A stretch of DNA of 64,000 nt from Ascaphus truei (taxonomy: Eukaryota; Chordata; Amphibia; Anura; Ascaphidae): positions 229,000,148-229,064,147 of the forward strand of contig CM071568.1 in the NCBI GenBank assembly GCA_036426205.1, in the 5' to 3' direction. The first letter of the stretch is position 1. Each line of letters opens with the position of its first letter. The position numbers and the translations under genes were made by a program. This document shows, piece by piece, positions 43,601 through 55,600 of the stretch. Under the pieces are notes generated by a model that was not told the origin of the DNA, made no database searches, and was given only the letters and a program-made list of their open reading frames with translations.

Positions 43601-46600
43601 TTAGGGCTGCTCAGAACAAGCAGAAGACTTGGTAGGATCAGAATGCCCGTAGCAGAGAGTTCATCCCAGGACAGCAGGTACTTGTTCTCAAGCCCATTCG
43701 GGAGAACAAATTAATGTCTGCCTGGTCGGGACCGTATCCGGTACTGCGAAAGATGAACAAGTGCAACTATGTTGTACAGGTAGATGCTGAGACAGGGAGA
43801 AATAAGACTTATCACATCAACATGCTGAAGGAGTACATAGCACCGAGTGTGGCGTCGGCGCTGGCCATTTGCAGCCCACCGATGGGGGATCCGGCGAGCA
43901 ATGCTCTGCCTGATCTGCTGGGGGAGGCTAGGTAGGGAGGTACCATAGAGCAGGTGGAGATAGGGGCTCAGCTGAGTGTCAGGCAGAGAACAGAAGCCAG
44001 GGCTATGCTAGAGAAGTATAGGGCTCTGTTTTCAGACCAGCCAGGGAAGACACACATTGCAGAACACCCAGTGCTGGGGAGGAAACAAAAATAAATTTAA
44101 GTGCAGCAAAAATGGCAACGTGGAAAAAGCCTTCAAATGACTTGGCTCTAATGAATTGACTACTTACAAGATGTAAGAGTCAAATAGGCAGGGTTGACTC
44201 AAACAGTCAGAGGTAAGTGGATGATGCAGTTGTCATCAAAGTGGATCAGGTCCTCATGATCACGTACCCCAATGTTGAGAGAAAAACTGGCATAGCACAG
44301 ATCACTTGAGATAAAATAGCTTTATAACAATAAAATATTATACTCACATTCTAACAATGCATCATCCACTTACCTCTGACTGTTTGAGTCAACCCTGCCT
44401 ATTTGACTCTTACATCTTGTAAGTAGTCAATTCATTAGAGCCAAGTCATTTGAAGGCTTTTTCCACGTTGCCATTTTTGCTGCACTTAAATTTATTTTTG
44501 TTTCCTCCCCATGCTCCCCGTGGATTTTGTGTGTTTTGCTGTTACTGTGGGGGAAGAGTGAAGGCTACCCCTTCCAGTGGGTTCCAGAGCAGGGGGTGAA
44601 ACTGTATTTACTTAAATGTTATCACATTTTTCACTTATTTAAGTTTTGGATTAGTCACCTATTATTAGTGTCCACTTTTTATTTGTTTGTGCCTGTGTTC
44701 ACTTTACCACTATACAAGAACACCCAGTGCTGACAGGGGAGAGGTGAAGGGCAGTATAGAGAGGGAGGTAGAAGAGATGCTGGCCCTAGGGGTAATTGTA
44801 CCGTCCCAGAGCCCTTGGGCTTGTCCGGTAGTCCTGGTGCCTAAGAAGGACGGAACCACCCGGTTCTGTGTGGACTACCGGCAGCTCAATGCGGGCACGG
44901 TGTCAGATGCCTACCCCATGCCCCGCATGGATGAGTTGTTAGATGAACTCGCGGGGGCAAGGTATCTGACGACTATGGATCTCAGTAAAGGGTACTGGCA
45001 AATCCCTTTGACCCAGGAGGCTAGAGAGAAGTCTGCATTTATTACCCCAAGTGGCCTCTATGAATTTCTAGTGATGCTATTCGGGATGAAAAATGCACCG
45101 GCTACCTTTCAACGCCTGGTCAATCGCTTGCTGGAGGGTATGCAAGGGTTTGCAAGGGCATACCTGGATGACATTGCTGTCTTTAATAATTCGTGGGACT
45201 CACACTTAGTGCATGTAGCTGCGGTGCTAGCCAGGATTAGGGAAGCAGGACTCACGTTGAAACCCACCAAGTGCTTAGTAGGGATGGCAGAGGTATTGTA
45301 CCTAGGGCACAGAGTGGATGGCGGGCATCTTAACCAGCACCAGCTAAGGTGGAAGCTATAGTGCAGTGGCCCGTTCCCAAAACCAAGAAGCAAGTCATGG
45401 CTTTCCTAGGCACCGCAGGCTACTACAGAAAGTTTGTCCCTCAGTATAGCGCCATTGCCAAACCCCTGACTGACTTGACCCAGAAGCGACAGTCTGTGCT
45501 GGTAGTCTGGTCTCCTGCCTGTGAGGTCGTTTCAGGCATTAAAGACTGCACTAGCCAGCGCTCCTATACTTGCTGCTCCAGATTATGCAAAAAAGTTCCT
45601 GGTGCAGACTGAGGCCTCAGAATTTGGCATTGGGGCTGTACTCAGCCAAGTGGGGGAGGAGGGCGATGAGCACCCGGTAGTATATCTAAGCCGCAAAAAA
45701 GACTCAAAGCCTTGCATTGAATTAAGAATACATTTATGGGCACACAATGCTGGGATTAACCTTCCAGCCATATGATGAGGAGCTTTTCAACCTCAGCAAT
45801 AAATCCATCACGTTGCCTTATTGTTTTTGCTGGCATAGGAGTTTAGCCCTTAATCTGCTTCAATATCCTGGCCTTGTCTTTCAGAATTGTAACAATTGTT
45901 GTACGAGGGATATCCAACAAGCGGCCAATTTCTGTATTAGATTATTTTCTCTGAATGCCTTATGATGTCTAACTTTACCTCCAAAGTAACAGGCTTTCTA
46001 TTCCATTTTTGAGCAGTAACATCACTGGCATTTTTGCTTTTGTCAGACATGGTTAAGGGCAAAAATACACCACAGAACGTGCACACAGACTGAGCTGGGG
46101 GATTTCCCTGAGCTGTGCCTTTGTGATTGGCCGATTGTATCAACTTGGCGTTGCGTTGTGAAAATACCTATTGGAATGTATAATAAAGCGTCGGCTATGC
46201 TGTTCGTCGAAAAATGAAATGTCAGAAAGTGAGAACCTCTTGAATATTAAAACTCATTAAATATGTCATTGAGTTGAATATTTTTTAAATGCAGTAAGTA
46301 TTATCTAATACTACAGAACGGATTTATAATAATAATAAAAAAAACAAAAAACGTAGGATAGTTCATGTTTTGCTCCTTTAATAGCCACTCTGCTTAGTTT
46401 TAATTTTTCTATTTGGATTTAAAAACATATGGTAGCATATGACCTATATTTAAAATTGTTAAAGGTATAAGCTCCAAGAGATGCTTTAATTTCAGCTACT
46501 TGTAACGTGGGTTTAACATAATTAAGAATAGAAAAGAAAAATGATTATATTAAAAGACAGACTCATGATCCGAATTTCTAGTTTTCCCGAATTGTGACTT

Positions 46601-49600
46601 TTCAGTGACTTATAAGCTGTTGCTTTGATTACAGGTCAGAAGTATGAGTGTGCCAAGAAGTGGAATGTGCACTGTGTTTCTATCCAGTGGTTCTTCGACA
46701 GTATTGAGAGAGGTTTCTGTCAGGATGAGGCTATGTATAAGACCGAGCCTGCTTCAACAGCAAAGAGCATACCAAATACATCCACTCCAACAGGCTGCAC
46801 AGACAAAGCAAACCGTAAGTTAGTCATTGAAGTGGGATCATACTAGTAGTTACTGTCACGGAAGACCAGGCAATTTACACCTTTTTTATCCGGATCATAC
46901 ATTGAGCAAAACAAGATAATGAAATAAATTGTAGTTTATTCACTTAAAATAGGCAAACACACAATGATACACAAAATACAGGCACAAAAATACACGTGGG
47001 ATTTGGGGTGCAAAAACGATACTTTCCTAGGTGTAGGGGCTTATCAATCCAAAACTCACCCTATCAAAAGTTTTGGAACTGAAATCAACCTGCAGTTATA
47101 AACGCCAAAGCTCCCCTCTCTCTCCAAAGGGCTGGAATTCACTTGCTGCTTAGAATCTTAGAAAACTTTGAGAACCTTAGAGTACTGAAAGTCTGGGTTG
47201 CGCAGCGGTTTATAATACCTCTGGTGTTTCATTCCCAAATTACTATGGCCCAATCAAAAAGCCTGAGAAATTTCTCAGCAGCTAATCAGAGCAGGGCTCA
47301 CCTGGCTGATGTCAGGAAAAGGGGCATGGCTATCTGCCGGGAAGGCTGCACAGAGTCTGGTGGGATCAAATGGGACTGCAAAGGGCGTCCCTTGATCTCA
47401 GGATGTCCTTCCCTGCTGCCCAAATGGTCTTGACACCTCCATATCCTGGATTCCCTTTGAGGCCAGAAGGCGGGGTAGACATCATGTCTCCTCTGCAAAT
47501 GCTTAGGCTGACTGCATGGATTTTTATACATACAGTATAACACCCTCTGAACCATACTTTAATCAAGTATAAACCTTGGGGACACTTGGAAAATTAGATG
47601 GGGATATCTGGGCTCAAAAAACAGGAGTCTGGAGGACACGGTGCAAGCCCCAATGTAATTCACCCTGCGAACCCACAAATAGTGCCTGCAAGCTGGGTAG
47701 AATCAGGGAAACACCAGTAGCTGGGCCCCCCCCGAACTCCTGCAAACAAAAGGAATACATTTTCGCCACAATATCCACCTAAAACTTACACTCCCAAAAT
47801 CTGGAGTTTCTACGACACAGGGAACCCCAACCGCCCCTAAACAGGTCAGGTTTTTCTATACTTTACAAGGAACTTCCATAACCCACAAACCTAATACAGA
47901 TTCTTGGACACCTTGGCACTAACTGGGGTACCCCTATGTTACCTAGGGATCCCCGCAGCTACAGGAACACTTTTCATCCTTGTTCCTCATTTACTGTGCA
48001 CAAAGCATACATGTACTTAACACACTTGTTAATAAAATTTACACTTTAACAATCCTCAGTCTTTCTGGTATGGGAAATAGAATAAAAAGCTGCACTCCAC
48101 TTTTCACTAATCATATTCCCCACACACTGTTGTATAGACTTAGTATGGATTCTAAGAATCTCCTCACAACCTTAGATGATTGGAGCACCTCAGAACCCCT
48201 ATACCGGTTCTGGGTGGCCTGGGCATTTACTGGGCTTCCCCATTAACCTAGGAACCCCTTGACTGGTTAAGGGACACCTCACATCCCTATGCCCGTTTTA
48301 CCTTTCTGGTCTGTGCTGAAGCAGGGAACCCCTGTGGTGAGTCGCGCAAGCTTTTTCAAAAGGAGATATTGCTGGGACAATGTGTCTATACGCATGATTC
48401 CCGGATACATTTTTGGGGTACCAGCAACTCTGGGTCCTGACTAGATAAGACACATTCTGACAACACATTCTCCGCAAAACCCCCTTGAAACTCATACCAC
48501 AGCAATCTCTGCTTTCTGGGACTCCTGGAAAGGTAAAAACACATAAAATAGTTTTACTGCACAATTGCAGGTTATGCATGTACAACACTGGGTCCAAGAG
48601 CTGACTATTCTTGAACCCTTATTACGGCCCCAAACAGACTTAAACCTTTATTTGGAGCCTGGTTACCCCCCTACCGTCACAGTTACTATAAACAGTTTTT
48701 TATAAACCTTTGTTTTAACTTCTGTTTTAAAGTTACATTTCTGCATGTTTCTCTCTCTTTCCCCCCCCCCCCCCCCCCCACACACACCCACTCCTCCCTC
48801 TCGAGTAGAGTACTGGCACCTTTATAAAGAAAAGAGCATTGTTATTTTATCAGATACTGGCGTTGCATTATGTGAGTCCTAATGATTTCCTCGTGAGGCT
48901 TTACGCGGAGAGACATTGATACAGCCCAGGTGATAAGTGAAACTCTGTACAGCACCCATTTCCCATGACCTGTTAGTAACACGATGTCACCGTTCTCTCA
49001 TGGTAGTGCTATCCTGCATGAAATAACTGGCTTAATATGCACTGCTGACTGAATAACCTTTTCCTGTAGAATCGCAATCTAACGATCATTTTGGTTTTGG
49101 GGACACTATAGATTTTTTTTATTCTTGTTTTTGACTTATTAGACATACATAAAAAATGAGACTAATATTCTTTTGAAAAGGAATAAGCATTTGCTGTTCT
49201 ACTTCTTCTTTAATGTCTGTCACTTTGCTCAGCAGTTCCTGCAAATGCAAATAAAAATATCTTTCCTAGTTACTGAAACTCATGTTTTGATTGCTCTCCA
49301 CCCTTCCTTTGCCTTTCAAGTTGTCTGCAGGTTCTTCATGCCACTAAATTACCAAAATTTAAATAAAAGCTCTCGAAACAGCGACTCGGAAATGAATTAG
49401 TATTCATTTGATTGTTTCGTTGACAGTAACATTTTATTTGTATTTAATTTCTGACAGATCGGACACTCTCAGATGTCAGCCACATTTCCAACATAAGTAC
49501 AAGCTGTATTAATGAATCTGCTTTTAACTCTGTGATGAACAGTAGGCTGGAGGCTCCAGCTGATACTATTGAGAACTTGGACATCAGCGCCCTCCAAGCT

Positions 49601-52600
49601 CCAGAGGATCTTCTCGATGGCTGCAGGGTGAGTAACAACACTGGGTTCTCATCTTTAAGTAATTTCCCACGGTACTCGGCTCTTACATTATGCTCATCCT
49701 TTCTACCACAACAGACTAGGAGTTATCAATTAAGCAATATTTGTGTGTGTGTATAATTAAAATATGTGATAGTAGATTTCCCGTAAGAAACGTGAATGGC
49801 TGTTAACTCGCAATCGTGGTTTTAGGCATCTCCTATAAAATAATAGAAGTATAGCATATCCACTTAGATTGGAAGCTCTTCAGGGCAGGAACTCCTGTTC
49901 CTATTGTTACTTTTATGTCTGAAGTGCATATTCCCATTGTGTGTTGTATTATTATGTCACGAGGATTACTGCTGTGAAGTACTACAGTATTTAAATGGGG
50001 ATGTACATGCATATCACTTTTGCAGAACCGTGCGCAGCACTGGCGCTAGTCCTAGCACATTTTGGGATCGCTGGTCTAAATGATTTACCTGCTCCCTGCC
50101 AAAGGGATCGGTATCAATAAGACTGTACAGCCTGTAAATGACTAGTTGTCTCCTCTCCTCAGATTTATGTCTGTGGCTTTGGAGGCAGAAAGTTGGACAA
50201 GCTGAGGAGGCTCATTAACTGCGGAGGAGGAGTTCGATTTAACCAGCTCACAGGGGACGTTACCCACGTCATTGTGGGAGAACATGATGATGAACTGAAG
50301 CAGTTTTTGAACAAGACGGATCACAGGTTTGCAAAGCTACCTGCATTCCATGGGCTTCCCGTGTTGCGTAGTGTCTTCTGCAACCTCCACCTTATCTGCC
50401 TTTCCATTCGTTACATTTTCTATAACCGCTGTGTGGCCAGTTCTCTTAGTTGGTAGCAATGAGGAAATGGACTTTAACTTGCAAAATTAAAAGGGGCTTA
50501 TAAAATCAGCATGAGTTTAAAAATTGGAAGTATGTTTGTTCTCTTAGAGGTAATAGGCGTGTTATTATATACTTTTGTTGACCTATAATGTCAATGTAGT
50601 CAAGGAACTGAATTCTCTGTGCAGTGATCTTGGATGTATGCTGGGTAAGCACAGCTGCAGCTATATGGCAACATGTGACTCACGTACATCACTTTAATGA
50701 AATGACTAACTTGCATGATCATTCAAGTAAAAAAATATAAATATAGTGAAGATTATTCTTCTAAGCATGCACGATCTGGCTAAAATGACATTTTTGTAGT
50801 AGGGTTTTCAGTGTCTAATGTTGGATGTCCAGCTTCTTTAATTTTCACTCATCAAAATGTATTTGTTTGTAGGCCCCATGTGCTAACAGTGAAATGGTTA
50901 GTAGACGGCTTCTACAAGGGTAGTTTGCAGCCAGAAGAGAATTATTTTCACTCCAGCTACCAGCCCGCTGAGATGCCAGCCCCAGTGCAGCCGGCCTTCA
51001 ACCCATCTCTTCAGAAGATGAATAGCAGCCTGTCTGTCCGGGTCCCTGTGAGCAGCACACGGCACCAGCAAGCTGACGAGGACCTGCTGTCTCAGTACAC
51101 AGGAAACGAGTCCACATTAAGTAAGCGATGAAGACATATCCTCAAAATATGTAGGTGGCACAATTGAAAAATTACATAATTAGCATGGAAACAATACATC
51201 TTATCATTATGTGGAAACAAAAATGAGGGAACTGGTACTTTAGCAGTCACAAGGTTTTACCTTTTTTTTTTTTTCTTCTGTTCTATTAATCATGAAATAC
51301 ATATATTTTGTTGTTTTCTAGTTGATGCTGTGAATCATGAAACTGATAACGCCAACAGCATCACCCAAATCAGCTTGCAGGAGGATCTGCCGCCTTATAA
51401 CAGCCAGAGTGCTGAGGCCGACGCTTCCACCGTCATTGAAGGAGGCTTGCTCAGTAGGAGAAGATTCCTGGTCATTGGCTTCGTGGAAGAGGACGAGGCC
51501 TGCATTGTTGACATAATAAAGAAGAACGCTGGTAAAGTACTGTCGTCCCACAAGAGAGCCATCGCAGATTACGCCGTGGTGCCCCTGCTGGGCTGTGAGG
51601 TGGAGTCTACCGTTGGGGAAGTTGTGACTAATGCCTGGCTGGTAAGGGGCACATATTTTGACTCTTAATGTATCAGGTTGTACTAATGTACATGGTAGTA
51701 GCCCGGGTATTTGCGGAGACATAAAAACCTGAGTTCTTAGCAAAGTCGTATGACTTATGTTGGCCTGACGTGAAAGTTAATTTGTGCTGTTGATGCTCTT
51801 GAGGGTGTTGACTCCAATAGTGGGAAATATAAAGAGCTAGTCTAGAGCTGTTCCTAAAAAAAGCTACTAACAAAGGGCAGGGACAAGGGATGTACACGGC
51901 TTATAGAGGCCATCAATACAATCATATAAAGCTTTGTTTCCTTCTGAAATGTCTTTGTGTCTTAAAATTTGTACCCTTTCCTGGGGGTGTTTTTTTGTTG
52001 TGGTGGTGGTTTCATTCCTAACAAATTTTAACTCCGAATGTGTCCTGCGTGTGCTTGCATGAAGACTGCATTTCACATGGTAATTAAAAATGCTTTATCT
52101 TTATCTCATATCTTTTAGCTTTTAAATATAAAATATTTATCAGAGAAGGCTTACCAATTGTTAAAAATGGGTGTACTCTAATACTATTTGTACATCTCAA
52201 TACAAAATATGTCTGTACTGAAACACTTTGGGGGTCCCCTGGCTGCAAAACCGGTGCAAAAGCAGCACGATATTTATTAAAGAAAATTAATTCCATTATA
52301 AGCAAGTTGAGTTTTTTTCCGTTGATAAATTTGGTGCATATTATTTTGCACAGCTTTTGCAGATGGAAAAATGTAGTACATAACCCTTTACCTGTTTAAT
52401 TTCAAATGTGTGTTATCTTAGTTTGTGGTAGTTCTGGCTTTTCTTGTGATGTATTTTATATTCCTTACTGAATTGTGTGTATTTTTGTTTTTTGAAGGGG
52501 ATGTGCATAGAACAAGAAAATCTCTTAGACCCTCAATCAAATGCTCTTTTCACACCGGTGCCATTCCTGGAAGGCAGCTCTCCGCTGCAGGACTGCGTGC

Positions 52601-55600
52601 TTTCTGTCAGCCAATTTATGGGTGCCGAGAGGGATTCATTAGTCTACCTGGCCGGGCTGCTCGGTGCAAAGTAGGTGGCATTGTCTGTGTACTAGTTTTA
52701 AAGCGCGAAGTTTAGGCTGCGTCCATAGAAGCACCGACAGTGCTCCTCCGCGCTGACGCTGAGGCTCGCCTGCTCAATCAGGAACGATTGCATGGACTAG
52801 CAGGCGAGCCAGCGTGCGCGATCGGAGGCTTGGCACTGACGTCACTGGGCCAATAGCCAACGAAGCGTCAACGTCACGACGTCGTCACGCTGCTTCGCTC
52901 CGATTGGGTGTTTCAGCCGACAGCGCGCTTGGGGACAATTTCAGCTGTCGACTGAAAATCCCAGCGCTTCAGCGCGCATGCGGACGCTCGCGGAAGACGC
53001 TTCTGAAGACATCCTCATTGAGGATGACGGGGCTCATCGTGGAGCGTCCGCACTGCTCAGCGCTGTCGGTGCTTCTATGGACTCAGCCTAAGTCATTACA
53101 GGGATGTAGTGTACGCTTCCTTCTTTACTTAATGGAAAAAGCATCTTGTCAACAAAATCTGTCTTCATTTGCATGTACAAATAAGCGCGAGAGAGCGCTC
53201 CAGTACACAAAACATTCAAACCCTCATTGACCCTGATGTGATCAGCCATATAACTTGAAAAGTTCCTTTTTTTTAAAAATATGATTATCTTTCTCTCATT
53301 TGAGCTTATTGTTGTCACCAATAAAATGGATTTGTATATTCTTTCACCTCTTGAGATTGGAGTGCAAATTGTATTTTACATGCATGTGAGGACTGTATTT
53401 ATTTACACATCGATATACAGTAGAAGTGTAGAAAAAAAACCAGTGTGGCGTAATGTTTGCCATTTTGTACACTGCAGAGTGCAGGAGTTTTTTGTGCGAA
53501 AGGCAAACCCAAAGAAGGGCATGTTTGCCAGCACCCACCTGGTGCTGAAAGATCCCGAGGGCTCCAAGTATGAAGCAGCCAAGAAGTGGAAATTACCGGC
53601 GGTGACTAAGTCCTGGCTCTTGCAGTGCGCCAGAACTGGCAGGAAAGCCGACGAAAGCAAGTTCCGCGTTGAGGATTTCCCTGAAGAAGGTGCGCTGTGT
53701 TTATCCTCTTTCTGCCCCCCATCCCCCCCATACGTGTATAGGTTTTCAAACTAAAAATTAGTGAAGTGTTATGTTTAAAATGCAAAAGGTAAGCTTTTTA
53801 CACCAGGTGACATATTTCTAAGGTGTAATCTGTGAGTAAATCTTACCACAAAATGATGACCTAGAGAGTTCTTCATGTAGGAGTAGAAAGCTGATGCAGG
53901 GTTCCAGGTTAGAGATAGGCGAACTTGTTGAAGTTCGACCCGCTAACATTCGGCAATATTCGCAAGCCACAAAATGCGTGGCTTTTTTTTGCTTACAAAT
54001 CCATGGAAATGTGGCCAAAACCTTCGGGTTTTTTTTTTTTTTCTCCTTAATTTCTGCAAAGTTTTTCATTTGGTGAGCAAAATCAAAATGTAACAAAAGA
54101 AACAGGTTTTTCGCACTCCACTGTGCAACAAAAGATTTGCACTTGCGAAGATATGAAGATATGCCGATTTTGCGGAAAACTCTGACTTTGCTGACAAATG
54201 TCCCACCTCTATTCCTGGCCTGCATTTCATTCAAAGGAGCGGTGTGTAGTTCTTTTCTGATAGGTTAGAGTGCTGATGACCTCTTAAAAGGTCTGAGCAT
54301 TCCACAACAGACCTACTTATCCTTCTTCATATGTTATTAGTAAACTTCGCTGGCGGCAAGTAAATTCATGCAATTGGTTGTGAAGGTCTAATCTATGGGA
54401 AATGTGGTTCCTTACTCATCTTCGTTTATTAATTCATTTGGAAAAATATATATATTATTTTATCAGGTGAGTAAACTGAATGGGAATAAATTGCGGCAAG
54501 AAGCTGTTTTATAATGTTAAAAATGATATTTCTGCACAGAAAATTACTCAAAGTATATGATATCGATATGATTAAATATGCTCTACTATATATTTTGAGT
54601 GGCCCATGATGCATATCACCAGTTTAGCTATGCCCATCCCGACCAATGTTGGCTTCTAACAGAATAGCAGTATAAAAAGAGAGTTGTGATTGATTGAAGT
54701 GTCTGCTTGTAACTGTGTAACTTGTATAGTTTCAGGGGTTTTTATATTTTAAAGATAAGGACGAATGTGTTAGACTGTTATCTTGGTTTTTACATCTGTG
54801 TTAAACTCATGGAATCAGTATTGTAAATTAGTATTGTTGACCTGAGGAAGGGAGGAGAACTCTCGGAAGCTTGTTTTTATTGTATTACTTGTTAGTCCAA
54901 GTAAAAGGGTATCGCCTAATGCTGAAGTACTCATTTACTCTGCACTATCACAATTGGACTAACACGGCTACTTCTATTTAATTCAAAGATAAGGAAGAAA
55001 GTTTTATAAGTCAGACTTGTAAACCTACAGCAACAAGACCATCGCTGGACACGCCGGACCGTCTAGGTAATCGACTGCAAGTCCTGAGGAAAGCTGCAAT
55101 AACCCCGCTCGATATGAACCGGTTCCAGAGCAAAGCATTCCAGTCTGTACTGTCCCAGCACAACAAGAAGATTCCTACCCCGGGAGGAGAGAGCAAAGTA
55201 CTCCAGAGGGAGCCGTCGCTGCAACTCGATACCCCTTCCAAGTTCCTTTCCAAGGACAAACTCTTCAAGCCCTCCTTTGATGTGAAGGTGCTCCTGCAAA
55301 ACTTATTTTTCCCGTTCTCCTTTGCCTAATTTGCAGCTTTGCAAAGCATCACTGGGGCTTAAACACACCTGGTGAAAATATACAGGCTTTGCACACCTAT
55401 CCCTCCAGTGTTTCCTGTTTTATTTTTCTGCAACAGTGCAAAATACAGATTGGCCCCTTTTAATTGTTGGTGTCTGGAATTGAATAAAAACGTGCCTTTC
55501 TGAGTTTGCCTTGGCGCGATGACAAACAAATAGAGCAGCACACTCACTGATGCATAGAAAATCCAGCGGTTTAATATCAAAGCATCGCATCTGTTTTTCA

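Larger units (their letters stand above)
39530..45700 (+). mobile_element. Gmr1-like Ty3/gypsy retrotransposon, gag-PR-IN-RT-RH order, degenerate
   Basis: The parts in order are a 1 kb LTR, primer-binding-like site, gag with one CCHC knuckle, retropepsin, integrase with HHCC, DDE core and GPY-type C-terminus, reverse transcriptase with YLDD, and the start of RNase H. In standard gypsy elements RT and RNase H precede integrase. The Gmr1-like group of Ty3/gypsy elements is known for the order seen here. Several stops and frameshifts, an inserted element at 44077-44732 and the lost 3' LTR make it inactive. It sits in topbp1 intron 5, sense orientation. Confidence 0.85.

Noticed and set aside
43936..44732. 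Idea that integrase precedes RT only because of a rearrangement at the palindromic insert
   Set aside because: The 16 bp duplication shows a simple insertion; without it the pol sequence is continuous from integrase to RT.
53281..53477. Upstream extension of topbp1 exon 12 in its open frame
   Set aside because: The extension has no TOPBP1 similarity, and a good acceptor at 53477 gives the right phase with exon 11.
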